DNA from: Nymphaea colorata
Taxonomy: Eukaryota > Streptophyta > Magnoliopsida > Nymphaeales > Nymphaeaceae
Assembly (NCBI RefSeq): GCF_008831285.2
Contig: NW_022204507.1
Location: 5,724,174 to 5,788,173 of the forward strand
Length of the DNA: 64,000 bases
Direction of reading: 5' to 3'
Part shown: positions 10,430 through 21,759 of the stretch, piece after piece
Numbering within the stretch: the stretch's first letter is position 1
Layout: the number at the start of each line of letters is the position of its first letter
Program-made: the position numbers and the translations under genes
The notes under the pieces: generated by a model
The model's input: the letters and a program-made list of their open reading frames with translations, nothing else
The model's database searches: none
Told to the model about the DNA's origin: nothing

Positions 10430-11100
10430 CAGCCCTAAGTTAAAAGAATAGGTGGAGCAAACAGCAAAAGTACCATACATAAACACTGTAAGTTGTCTAA
10501 TGTACACCCAACCAGATCTTTGTCAAGTGGTTAGTGTGTGAGCAATTCATGATCAATCCAAGGATGATGCACTCGTTAGCAGTCAAGAATGCCATTAAAT
10601 ATATGCAAATTCACAAGATATATGCAGTTTATTTGATAATTCATCATCACCAGAAGAAATTGGTTATGTGGATGCAAAATATAGTGGAGCTTTAGACCCT
10701 AGACAATCAATGGTTGGGTGTCTGTCTACCTTATCGTGGTCCAATTTTGTATTTCAAGGAACCAGAACTCTCTTTACTATGGAAGTTGAATGTATGGGTC
10801 TAATAGAAACCAGAGAAAAAGCATTATGGTAAAAGGAGTACTCAGACAACTTTGTTTGGATAAAAAGGGTATGCCGAGGAGCTGCGACAGCTAAAGTGTT
10901 ATTCATTTAGCCAAAAACCAAGTACTCCATGCTATAAATAAACACATATACATAAGATATTATAAAGTTAGAGAGTGGAAATCATCTGAAGATCCATGTT
11001 AGTTTAACCAAGGTAAAGACCGAAGAGAATGGAGCAGATATATTCATATCGGTGGTAACTCGAAGTATATTCTAGAAATGTTTGAACATAATCAACATTG
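10430..11100 (+). pseudogene. Tork-like RNase H (decayed)
   Basis: Pieces include GYVDAKYSGALDPRQSM, GCLSTLSWSNFVFQG, TMEVECMGLIE, IKLESGNH and KTEENGADIF, in the copia RNase H order, ending just before the LTR. Stops interrupt every few dozen codons. Confidence 0.75.
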
Positions 11101-11111
11101 TCGATTCTCAT

Positions 11112-11612
11112 TGATAGTGAGTTGATTCATACAAGCCAAGGTGGAGTTGAGGAGCTATGTATGAGGTCGGTGGAAGCTAAAGATAGTTAATAAGGATGAA
11201 TAGATTAAGTAGTTAGCCAAGTAAGGATGACGGATTGCCTCAACTTGAAGTCGTAACTGCAATGGCAAAGGATGAAGATAAAAATGGATAACTTGGAGAA
11301 CAGCTGACATTTTTTTATCCCCATCATTGTTTTTCTATATTGGCTAAGAACGTATCGATATAAAACCTTGCCTAGAAAAGGGTTATATTGGAGGCTTGTA
11401 CCATGTGCTTCCAATTATTGAAAGAAAAGATAGAGAGGGAGGGAGAGAGTGACAACAGAGAAAAAAAATTAAGCTTTCAAACTTGTTTGAGAGTGGATGT
11501 AGGCTTTTTAAACCTAACCACCTTATTTCTTGTGTCTTTTTCTTCCTTACCTTTTTTTTTTCCATATGCTGCTAGCTTAGACTCATATTTTATTCCTGAG
11601 AGAGGCATTACA
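11112..11612 (+). repeat. Tork-like LTR (about 500 bp)
   Basis: It runs from TGATAGTGAGTTG to GGCATTACA. The first ~160 bp align with the sequence that begins at 63,840 (…GGTGGAAGCTA…, AGATTAAGTAGTTA, GGATTGC), which supports calling both LTRs of one family. A TATA-like GATATAAAACC lies at 11,357-11,367. It is followed by a primer-site-like sequence rather than ordinary flank. Confidence 0.68.
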
Positions 11613-11624
11613 TTAGTATCAAAC
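11613..11624 (+). promoter_or_regulatory. Possible tRNA-Met primer site after the Tork LTR
   Basis: TTAGTATCAAAC directly follows the LTR end and resembles TTGGTATCAGAGC with three mismatches. A PBS normally follows a 5' LTR, so this LTR may belong to a second, now lost, element copy. Confidence 0.35.
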
Positions 11625-12289
11625 TAGTTATAAGCCATCTTTTACTTAAGGTAATAATCACGATAATTTTCATTGAGATTAGATTATTAACAAGAAAACA
11701 TGTTTGAAAGCAGCATATCCCTTCCTCTTGACTACACCCTTCTCTACTAACTAAGATTTAATTCTACATGTAGACAAATCATCGTTTTGCTTGATTATAT
11801 AAATTCACTTGCATCCAATGGTGCTAAAGATATTCTTTTGCATGCAAACATGTTTTCCTTTTTGCATGAACAACTATTTTTTATTGCATATATGGTTTGT
11901 TGATATTCTATATAAAGGTTTTCTTGATAAAAATATGTTAGTTCATATGAGTCCATGATCAGACCATGGTTTGTTTCTCAATATTTTGGACTATAGTTTG
12001 AAATAAATTACGTTGAGTGTACCATCCATTATCATGTGTCTAAGCTCAAGAGTAAAAGATAGTGAAGTGGGAGAGTTTAAGTCAATTTCAAGATTAACAC
12101 ATGATTGAGTTGGAGATTCAAGGGTAGGACATTCCGTTGTAGAAGTCAATGGAACTGAAGAGTTTGGTGGCTTTCATATTGTTTTGAGGATAGCTGTGGC
12201 TATTGATAGATAAGATCATATAAGATGAAATTTCTCAAGTTTAGGCGTTGTTAATTATAGAGGAAGCAGGACAAACATGAATGATGCTA

Positions 12290-13340
12290 ATAGAAGATTT
12301 TACTTTCTTTTTGGAACATGAAGGACATTTGTAAACATATGCCTCTAATTTTTGCATCGAGGTTCCATTTTACCTATATTTGTGTTTTGGAACATTTCAA
12401 GTCATTGCCCACTATCATAGCGGCTGACTCAAAATACTCGTGTTTTGCCACTAAACCTTGATCTAAAGGGACAACATGATATGTGACACATATATCTAGA
12501 TGCCATGTGTGTTTTGCATTGGTTTTATAGTCATTACCAGGCTTTCGTAAATCATACAATCTATGGACACATGATTCCTCCTACCATATAGTTGACAAAT
12601 TATTTAACTATATGCGTTTTGATCTTGTATGCCTACCTTTTCATGAATTTTAAAGCTTGAATTAGATCATCTAACACCTTTATTTATGCCTCTACCTCTG
12701 CCATGGGCACAACCACTTCGAGCAAAGAAGCAACTATTGAAAACTCGCTCATTGGTTGTTACTTCTCATTAAGGAGCTCTAAATGTTTCTTTTGATTTAT
12801 TAGAAGGTTATGGATCTCACAGGATGGGAGAAGATAGTTCAAAGTTGTCATGATGGTGACAAAATTTTCATACTTCCTAGCCATTAAGCACATGCATAAC
12901 CAAGTCATCCTTGTTTATATTGTCATCAACTGAGCTTTCTCAATCAATGAATAACTTCACATGATTGATATAGCCAACTGTGCAGTTTTCACATTTAGAC
13001 ACATTTTGGAGATTATGCTCAACTTGAATAATCTATAAATTCGACTATGAGACAAATGCTTTCTCAATGAATAAGCACACTTCTTGAGATTATTGTGAAG
13101 GATAATTTGGCTGACCACTAATTTAGTGATGGTAGCCTTGATTCAACTCAAAGTTAATCATACTTTATCCTTAACTTTTAGAGGTAGGCATGGATGCGGT
13201 TATCCACATATTTGAGAATGTCTTAACTAAACATCATAGATTAAATCTAATATTTTCACAACTATCATTGTTGCAATCAAGCTTCACTATAAATCATTCC
13301 AATACACAACTAAAGCAAGAGCCATAGATTGCACTGATAT
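12290..13340 (-). pseudogene. Copia gag and protease (decayed)
   Basis: Minus-strand pieces include KYENFVTIMTTLNYLLPSCE, EFSIVASLLE, a zinc knuckle CQLYGRRNHVSIDC (CX3-4…HX4C, one Cys displaced) and the protease block WHLDICVTYHVVPLDQG followed by MIVGND. Functional relatives read W.LDSGATHHVT; here Ser-Gly-Ala is Ile-Cys-Val. Several stops are present. Confidence 0.7.
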
Positions 13341-13371
13341 AGAAGACATAGTTTACTTTGATATCGTTAAA

Positions 13372-13612
13372 TGTTGCAATATATGAGAGAAATAAGGGAG
13401 AGAGAGAGAGAGGAGATGGCATGTTACGTAGTTCTACTTAAAGACAGCCTACATCTATGACAACATTGACTAACTATCGTACTATCACAAATAAAACATC
13501 AAGAGGTATAACTGTTGTGTGATTCCAAAGTGTGCAGATAAGTTCGATAAACCCATTTGAATTTGACAAGTGTGTTCACATTACATATCAGAACAAGTTA
13601 TGTGATCTAACA
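13372..13612 (-). repeat. Copia LTR (241 bp)
   Basis: On the minus strand it starts TGTTAGATCACATAAC and ends CATATATTGCAACA, with a CT-rich 3' part as in the neighbouring copia LTRs. It is followed by TTTAACGATATCAAAG, a degenerate tRNA-Met primer site. The matching second LTR was not found in the window. Confidence 0.6.
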
Positions 13613-13854
13613 TTTCCTTTCTAGCTTAGATCAGAGCTCTACTTATAGAATGATTGTCTTCTATATGATGCTTTATCAACACAACAGACCATTCTTGCAT
13701 TTGTCTATTCTTCTTCATATTCATATGATTTTTGCATTCAATAGCTTCATCTTTCCATTGCCACCATCAACTTCTTTTATTAATTATTTATAGCTTTCTT
13801 TAACTGCTCTAATAACCTCACCCCCAACCCCGTGTCTCTTCCCCCATCCGCCCG

Positions 13855-13890
13855 CCCCCTCCCCCCCCCCCCCAAAAAAAAAAAAAGGGG
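13855..13890. repeat. Poly-C / poly-A / G-run junction
   Basis: Thirteen C residues (13,861-13,873) run directly into thirteen A residues (13,874-13,886) and then GGGG. This is low-complexity sequence where base-calling is likely to be unreliable. Confidence 0.85.
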
Positions 13891-14284
13891 CAAGGGGACC
13901 AGGATAGTTTGGTGAATTTTTGTTTTAGAACGCTGGTCAAACAAAAAATACTCTGTTGTCTTAAGTGTAACATCCTGAAAGTACCCCAATTTTTTTTATA
14001 TTCATTCATTCATGGGTGTAGCACGACATTTATAATCACATGACCTATGTAGTTGGCATTGGTCTGGTCCATCATAAAGCATGTAAAGATAATTTATTGT
14101 GTATTAGCACATGACGTGATCTATCCTAGGCAGTTAATGGTTCTAATCAATCTAAAGACCAGGTTTACATTCATTGATAGTATAGTTCACAACCAAACAC
14201 ATGTCTGGAAGTCTATACCAATAAAAATCAACCTTATAATTTACATATTGATGGCCCCACCACTAGTTATGTAGTTGCAAACCC

Positions 14285-14306
14285 CATATATATATATATA
14301 TATAAT
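14285..14306. repeat. (TA)n microsatellite
   Basis: About eleven TA units in an AT-rich spacer. Confidence 0.85.
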
Positions 14307-15389
14307 AACAGTTGCATAAAAATTTGCACACCAAAACAGTTAGATCTTCCATGATTTTCCTTGCTCATTGTTGTGGGGCACCAAAATCACCTGAAAAATA
14401 ATATTTTCAAAGCATGAGTATGCTTTCACATATTTGATAGGCTCACACACGAGGTGTGTGAAGATGTCACTCACACATACACAACAATATGTTACAACAT
14501 TATAACAGGAGGATATTCAAACCATGTATAAGATATATAAGCAAGGATATCTATCAATATCATTCATGCATTACTTTATTTTGTCATCATTGAATATTAA
14601 CCCGTAAAGCACAAGCTCAGGTGATATATTTGATTTCATGATCATCTCTTAATCATTTCCACCTATTTTTAAGTACTGCTGTAGTTAGTTTTCCCACCAA
14701 TAGAACCCAGTGATGAGTTCCCTGTTAACAGATTCGGAGGGCAAAGGGGGGAAACAAGGGATTTACCGTGCCTGGTCCCTTTGGACCTAGACCCTAATGA
14801 GTCGGAGCTTTACATTGGGTTGATAGTCTAGTCAAACTTCACATGTTTGAGCAGGATTACTAGGATTACTGCCTAAATCACTCCCACCGAGTCTTCTCCA
14901 GTGGCACATGATAGAGAAATAAGAACTGCAATCATTAAATTTCCTAGAAACCATCATACTCTTCCAATTTCTCCGCCATGCATATTTGTTTCCATGGGAA
15001 AAGTTGGACATTTTCCAAATCATCATTAATTTCCATGTTGATAAAAAGCTAGCTTTGCCACCCACATGCAGGATGCCTTTATTTTTTTGGCCTCCAGAAA
15101 ATAGCTAGCCTGCAAAAAATTTAGGGCAGAACAAAGAAGAGATGCATTTCTAAATGGGAAAATAATGGACAGACACTAATATTAAATAATTTGTTTGGAT
15201 TAAAGGGGTCAGATCCATCATATAATAAGTTTGGATTCAGACTCAGACTCCTACTTTTTAAATAATCTATATCTAATCGGGTCGAATCTTTTTCCTGAAT
15301 CTTGGGCTCGGATGTTGAAGTGTTCGGATACAGAAGGAGACCAGCTTATGTAGCCTGACCATCTGCAAGATATGACCAAAAAGGTAGAA

Positions 15390-15390
<1 letters not shown>

Positions 15391-15422
<32 letters not shown>
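15391..15422. repeat. (AT)n microsatellite
   Basis: About sixteen AT units, located just downstream of the stop codon of the candidate minus-strand gene. Confidence 0.85.
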
Positions 15423-15523
15423 CCAAATTTGTATATGATAAGTGCCAGGTCTGCATCGTTTAAAACATCCAATTGCTTAAAAAAAGGACCAGTATATAGG
15501 CACCAAAATATTCCAGCAATACC

Positions 15524-16243
15524 TCAATGTCGGCATGGAAAAAGATCAGCTTGTAGTGAAGCCTGAAAACCCAGCATCGAAAGGTCTCCAAGAAGGGGCA
15601 TGGTGGAGCCCAGCAGAAGGGTTTCCTGAACATTGCTTTGCAGTTTGTAACCTGCAACATGTTACCAATTAGTTTGCTGATTTTTTCTCCGGTTGTACAT
15701 CGGAGAAGAAAGATTGAATGCAGTAGATCGGGCGGTTAAGTAGCTAGCTGGAGCTTCTGGCCAATGAAATAATTAAGTTGTCACTGAAGATACATATAAT
15801 TAACAACGAAGAACACATGAAATAATTTAGAAAGTTAGAAGCACTACCCACCTGCATAAGAAAGGAAGAGGGAGCCGGCTGTGCCAAGAGAAGTGAAGCC
15901 CATGTACAAGGCATGGGAGGGGGAACCCGCCGTGAAAAGGCTGGTGGAAGGAGGATTCATTAGTGCAAATCCAATCAGCAGGTTATACTTAATCCTGCTA
16001 CTCCGAGATGATACACTTCTTTCCAGCCCAGTTTGCGCTTCAATTTTGACAAAATCACACGCTAATTTCAGACCGATGCAACAAACAGAGACATGGAGAC
16101 GCAAGAAGGTTACAGCCTCAAGGAAATTGCAAATGGGCTAGTTAACAAGTCTCACCATCATCGGACGCCTCCTCTCGGCTACTAATCCTCCCGTCAACTC
16201 TTCCTTGATCAAGGTCTGCCACCACCTCCTTCATGAAGGTCAT
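15524..16243 (-). CDS. Candidate three-exon gene, unknown 141-residue protein
   Basis: Proposed exons on the minus strand are 16,243-16,156, 16,061-15,852 and 15,651-15,524 (88, 210 and 128 nt, 142 codons with stop). Both introns have GT-AG ends (donors GTGAGA and GTGGGT; acceptors TTAG and TTGCAG), and both junctions keep phase 1 so the frame stays open throughout. The protein starts MTFMKEVVADLDQ, is charged at its N-terminus, then becomes hydrophobic and small-residue rich (KYNLLIGFALM, YMGFTSLGTAGSLFLSYAG, ETLLLGSTMPLLGDL). Two or three membrane segments are therefore possible. I do not recognise the family. The start is uncertain because the frame is open further upstream; the second ATG (16,234) is the better conserved one. 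Exon 1, intron 1 and the first 18 bases of exon 2 fall inside the first unit of the adjacent tandem array. Alternatives are a decayed fragment or chance. Confidence 0.45.
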
Positions 16244-19200
16244 TTCTTTCCTTCTTTTCTTCCTTGCAGATGTCTCCCTCTCCCTCTCTTTCTCCGACAC
16301 GATGACGACGGTCTCAGCAGCGAAAAGATAATGAGAGGACGAGGTCTTCCTTGCAGATGTCTTCGTCTTAATTTCGTTTTTCCTTCTTCGTCATTGCTCT
16401 TCAATTCACGTTAATTTCTCCTTTCTGGCTCTCCCATTCCTGCTGATTTCATTCTTCGTCTTCGCACGCTCTCTCTCTCTCTCTAACCGCGACACGACAG
16501 CAACGAGGTCTGACGGGAAAGAATGGGAGGACAAGGGCCGGGAAGGTGCCGCAGTGCTTCCTGTAAATTTCGGGTTTCAATCTCCATCCTTGCTCTCTCA
16601 CTTTCACGTTAGTTTCTCCCTCCTTGCTCTCTGGCTTCCTCCTAATTTCGTTTCATCCTCGCACGTTCTCTCTCTCTCTCTCTCTCTCTGAATTTCATCT
16701 TTAACGGGCAGAACAGCCGATCGACTCTCTCTCTCTCACAATTGCAAAAGCTCGTTCATAAAAAACTTACAATATTGATTTAACGAGAGCAGATCCTTAC
16801 TTTAAAATGGTAAAACAATTGAAGGAAGACTTTAAAATGTGATGCCCCAAACTACCTTCAAATACATTGAAGTGGATAAATATTGTGGTTGTTTATTTAC
16901 ATGTTTAAATATAAGGATCGAAAATTTGATGGAAAGCTTCTATAAATTGCTATTATACACCACTTATATATACATAATATATATTCTTTAAATATTATTT
17001 TATTTGCTAATATTGTTTTTTTGGTTTTGAATTTTTTGTAAAATGTGTATATGATAGTATTGTTTTTTTGCCTATTCGTAATAAATTCACATGCTAATTT
17101 CAGAACCGATGCAACAAACAGAGACATGGAGACGCAAGAAGGTTACAGCCTCAAGGAATTGCAAATGGGCTAGTTAACAAGTCTCACCATCATGGACGCC
17201 TCCTCTCGGCTACTAATCCTCCCCTCAACTCTTCCTTGATCAAGGTCTGCCACCACCTCCTTCATGAGGTCATTTCTTTCCTTTCTTTTCTTCCTTGCAG
17301 ATATCTCCCTCTCCCTCTCTTTACCGACACGACGACGACGGTCTCAGCAGTGAAAAGATAATGAAAGGACGAGATCTTCCTTGCAGATGTCTTCGTCTTA
17401 ATTTCGTTTTTTCATTGCTCTCTCAATTCACGTTAATTTCTCCTTTCTGGCTCTCCCACTTCCTGCTTATTTCATTCTTCGTCTTCGCACGCTCTCTCTC
17501 TCTCTCTAACCGCGACACGACAGCAACGAGGTCTGACGGGAAAGAATGAGAGGACAAGGGCCGGGAAGGTGCCGCAGTGCTTCCTATAAATTTCGGGTTT
17601 CAATCTCCATCCTTGCTCTCTCACTTTCACGTTAGTTTCTCCCTCCTTGCTCTCTGGCTTCCTGCTAATTTCGTTTCGTCTTCGCACGTCTCTCTCTCTC
17701 TCTCTCTCTGAATTTCTTCTTTACCGGGCAGAACAGCCGATCGACTCTCTCTCTCTCACAATTACAAAAGCTCGTTCATAAAACAATTACAATATTGATT
17801 TAACGAGAGTAGATCCTTACTTAAAAATGGTAAAACAATTGAAGGAAGTCTTTAAAATGTGATGCCCAAACTACCTTCAAATACATTGAAGTGGATAAAT
17901 ATTGTGGTTGTTTATTTACATGTTAAATATAAGGATCGAAAATTTGATGGAAAGCTTCTATAAATTGCTATTATACACCCTTATATATACATATATATTC
18001 TTTAAATATTATTTTATTGATTAATATTGTTTTTTTGGTTTTGAATTTTTTGTAAAATGTGTATATGATAGTATTGTTTGCCTATTCGTAATAAATTCAG
18101 CTTTTGACAAAATCACATGCTAATTTCAGACCGCTGCAACAAACAGAGACATGGAGACGCAAGAGGTTACAGCCTCAAGGAAATTGCAAATGGGCTAGTT
18201 AACAAGTCTAACCATCATCGGACGCCGCCTCTCGGATACTAATCCTCCCGTCAACTCTTCCTTGATCAATGTCTGCCACCACCTCCTTCATGAAGGTCAT
18301 TCTTTCCTTTCTTTTCTTCCTTGCAGATATCTCCCTCTCCCCTCTTTCACCGACACGACGACGACGGTCCCAGCAGCGAAAAGATAATGAAAGGACGAGG
18401 TCTTCCTTGCAGATGTCTTCGTCTTAATTTCGTTTTTCCTTCTTCGTCATTGCTCTCTCAATTCACGTTAATTTCACCTTTCTGGCTCTCCCACTTCCTG
18501 CTGATTTCATTCTTCGTCTTCGCACGCTCTCTCTCTCTCTCTAACCACGACACACGCAACGAGGTCTGACGGGAAAGAATGAGAGGACAAGGCCGGGAAG
18601 GTGCTGCAGTGCTTCCTGTAAATTTCGGGTTTCAATCTCCATCCTTGCTCTCTCACTTTCACGTAGTTTCTCCCTCCTTGCTCTCTGGCTTCCTGCACAT
18701 TTGTTTCGTCCTCGCACGCTCTGTCTCTCTCTCTCTGAATTTCATCTTTACCGGGCAGAAAGCCCGATCGACTCTCTCTCTCTCACAATTACAAAAGCTC
18801 GTTCATAAAACAACTTACAAGTGATTTAACGAGAGCAGATCCTTACTAAAAAATGGTAAAACAATTGAAGGAAGACTTTAAAATGTGATGCCCCAAACTA
18901 CCTTCAAATACATTGAAGTGGATAAATATTGTGGTTGTTTATTTACATGTTAAATATAAGGATCGAAAATTGATGAAAGCTTCAAAATTGCTATATACAC
19001 CACTTATATATACATATATATTATTTAATATTATTTTATTGCTAATATTGTTTTTTTGGTTTTGAATTTTTTGTAAAATGTGTATATGATAGTATTGTTT
19101 TTTTGCCTATTCGTAATAAATTCAGCTTTTGACAAAATCACATGCTAATTTCAGACCGATGCAACAAACAGAGACATGGAGACGCAAGAAGGTTACAGCC

Positions 19201-21759
19201 TCAAGCAAATTGCAAATGGGCTAGTTAACAAGTTCACCATCGTCGGACGCCTCCTCTCGGTACTAATCCTCCCTCAACTCTTCCTTGATCAAGGTCTGCC
19301 ACCACCTCTTTCATGAAGGTCATTTCTTTCCTTTCTTTTCTTCCTTGCAGATATCTCCCTCTCCCTCTCCTCTCTTTCACCGACACGACGACGACGGTCT
19401 CAGCAGCGAAAAGATAATGAAAGGACGAGGTCTTCCTTGCAGATGTCTTCGCTTAATTTCGTTTTTCCTCTTCGTCATTGCTCTCTCAATTCACGTTAAT
19501 TTCACCTTTCTGCTCTCCCACTTCCTGCTGATTTCATTCTTCGTCTTCGCAACTCTCTCTCTCTCTCTAACCACGACACACAGCAACGAGGTCTGACGGG
19601 AAAGAATGAGAGGACAAGGCCGGGAAGGTGCGCAGTGCTTCCTGTAAATTTCGGGTTTCAATCTCCATCCTTGCTCTCTCACTTTCACGTTAGTTTCTCC
19701 CTCCTTGCTCTCTGGCTTCCTGCAATTTTTTTCGTCCTCGCACACTCTGTCTCTCTCTCCTCTGAATTTCATCTTTACCGGGCAGAACAGCCGATCGACT
19801 CTCTCTCTCACAATTACAAAAGCTCGTTCATAAAACAACTTACAATATTGATTTAACGAGAGCAGATCCTTACTTTAAAAATGGTAAACAATTGAAGGAA
19901 GACTTTAAAATGTGATGCCCAAACTACCTTCAAATACATTGAAGTGGATAAATATTGTGGTTGTTTATTTACATGTTTAAATATAAGATCGAAAATTTGA
20001 TGGAAAGCTTCATAAATTGCTACTATACACACTTATAAACATATATATCTTTAAATATTATTTTATTTGCTAATATTGTTTTTTTGGTTTGAATTTTTGT
20101 AAAATGTGTATATGATAGTATTGTTTTTTGCCTATTCGTAATAAATTCAGCTTTTGACAAAATCACATGCTAATTTCAGACCGATGCAACAAACAGAGAC
20201 ATGGAGAGCAAGAAGGTTACAGCCTCAAGGAAATTGCAAATGGGCTAGTTAACAAGTCTCACCATCATCGGATGCCTCCTCTCAGCTACTAATCCTCCCC
20301 TCAACTCTTCCTTGATCAAGGTCTGCCACCACCTCTTCATGAAGGTCATTTCTTTCCTTTCTTTTCTTCCTTGCAGATATCTCCCTCTCCATCTCTTTCA
20401 CCGACACGACGACGACGGTCTCAGCACAAAAGATAATGAAAGACGAGGTCTTCCTTGCAGATGTCTTCGTCTTAATATCGTTTTCCTTCTTCGTCATTGC
20501 TCTCTCAATTCACGTTAATTTCTCCTTTCTGGCTCTCCCACTTCCTGCTGATTTCATTCTTCGTCTTTGCACACCTCTCTCTCCTCTCTCCTCTAACCAC
20601 GACACAACGGCAACGAGGTCTGACGGGAAAGAATGAGAGGACAAGGGCCGGAAGGTGCCGCAGTGCTTCCTGTAAATTTCGGGTTTCAATCTCCATCCTT
20701 GCTCTCTCAACATTCACGTTAGTTTCTCCCTCCTTGCTCTCTGGCTTCCTGCTAATTTTGTTTCGTCATCGCACGCCTCTGTCTCTCTTCTCTGAATTTC
20801 ATCTTTACCCGGCAGAACAGCCGATCGACCCTCCTCTCTCACAATTACAAAAGCTCGTTCATAAACAACTTACAATATTGATTTAACGAGAGCAGATCCT
20901 TACTTTAAAAATGGTAAAACAATTGAAGGAAGACTTTAAATGTGATGCCCCAAACTACCTTCAAATACATTGAAGTGGATAAATATTGTGGTTGTTTATT
21001 TACATGTTTAAATATAAGGATCAAAAATTTGATGGAAAGCTTCTATAAATTGCTATTATACACACTTATATAAACATATATATTCTTTAAATATTATTTT
21101 ATTGCTGATTTTTTTTTTTTGTTTTGAATTTTTTGTAAAATGTGTATATGATAGTATTTTTTTTTTGCCTATTCGTAATAAATTCAGCTTTGACAAAATC
21201 ACATGCTAATTTCAGACCGATGCAACAAACAGAGACATGGAGAAGCAAGAAGGTTACAGCCTCAAGGAAATTGCAAATAGGCTAGTTAACAAGTCTCACC
21301 ATCATCGGACGCCTCCTCTCGGCTACTAATCCTCCGTCAACTCTTCCTTGATCAAGGTCTGCCACCACCCCTTCATGAAGGTCATTTCCTTTCCTTTCTT
21401 TTCTTCCTTGCAGATGTCTCCCTCTCGACACGATGAGACGGTCTCAGCAGCGAAAAGATAATGAGACGACGAGGTCTTCCTTGCAGATGTCTTCGTCTTA
21501 ATTTCGTTTTTCCTTCTTCGTCATTGCTCTCTCAATTCACGTTAATTTCTCCTTTCTGGCTCTCCCACTTCCTGCTGATTTCATTCTTTGTCTTCGCACG
21601 CTCTCTCTCTCTCTCTAAACCGCGACACGACAGCAACGAGGTCTGACGGAAAGAATGAGAGGACAAGGGCCGGGAAGGTGCCGCAGTGCTTCCTGTAAAT
21701 TTCGGGTTTCAATCTCCATCCTTGCTCTCTCACTTTCACGTTAGTTTCTCCCTCCTTGC
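16044..21759. repeat. Tandem array, about 1.03-kb unit, six copies
   Basis: Units begin near 16,044, 17,087, 18,102, 19,127, 20,152 and 21,188; the last is cut at 21,759. Markers repeated in order in each unit are GACAAAATCACATGC, ACAGAGACATGGAGACGC, CTTCCTTGATCAAGG, CAGCGAAAAGATAATGA, a CT microsatellite, CGGGAAAGAATGAGAGGAC, a second CT microsatellite, GCCGATCGACTCTC, GATGCCCCAAACTACC and an AT-rich spacer of about 240 bp. Differences between units are mostly 1-2-base indels. Each unit has an internal duplication of a ~185-bp CT-rich segment. Read on the minus strand, each unit contains a candidate first exon with a GT donor. The sixth unit resumes after the gypsy insertion at 32,055. Confidence 0.95.
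21755..21759. repeat. Gypsy target-site duplication, left (CTTGC)
   Basis: CTTGC immediately before the LTR start is repeated at 32,055-32,059 directly after the other LTR. Joining the flanks restores the normal array-unit sequence. Confidence 0.9.

Larger units (their letters stand above)
7611..11612 (+). mobile_element. Ty1/copia element, Tork/Tnt1-like, decayed
   Basis: Reading the plus strand across frames gives gag, protease, integrase, RT and RNase H in copia order, followed by a ~0.5-kb LTR. RNase H and RT wording (MKDLGEAKKILGMKF; AKNQ…; TEENGADIF) is Tork/Tnt1-like. No 5' LTR was found; the left end is lost near the 7387 breakpoint. Stops are frequent, so this element is much older than the copia beside it. 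Confidence 0.82.
11740..13612 (-). mobile_element. Ty1/copia relic: LTR, gag, protease, RT scrap
   Basis: A 241-bp LTR at the right end is followed on the minus strand by a PBS-like TATCAAAG, decayed gag, a zinc knuckle and a protease. After a region I could not read comes a short RT N-terminus (STIGCK, then IYIIKQNDDLSTCRIKS) at about 11,755-11,835. Most of pol and the second LTR are gone. It lies directly against the Tork-like LTR, in opposite orientation. Confidence 0.7.
13613..15523. other. Gene-free spacer
   Basis: I see no coding signal here. It holds a C-run/A-run junction at 13,855-13,890, a TA microsatellite at 14,285-14,306 and an AT microsatellite at 15,391-15,422. The remainder is AT-rich sequence with no motif I recognise. 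Confidence 0.5.

Noticed and set aside
13861-13890. Quadruplex or regulatory element at the C-run/A-run/G-run junction
   Set aside because: One C-run and one short G-run do not make a convincing four-stranded motif, and homopolymer sequencing error is likely.
16830-16860. TGTGATGCCCCAAACTACC in each array unit as a gypsy LTR start
   Set aside because: It resembles TGTAACGCCC-type LTR starts, but no matching LTR end, PBS or PPT occurs at unit boundaries. An LTR origin of the array cannot be excluded by eye, but it is not supported.
16205-20886. Many plus-strand Leu/Ser/Phe-rich open frames in the tandem array
   Set aside because: They follow the CT-rich composition, differ in frame from unit to unit and overlap microsatellites. 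The only coding hypothesis kept is the minus-strand spliced model.
16044-21759. CRISPR-like or centromeric satellite array
   Set aside because: The unit is ~1.03 kb without short spacers, only about six copies are present, and it contains gene-like signals. It is neither a CRISPR nor a typical 150-180-bp centromere satellite.
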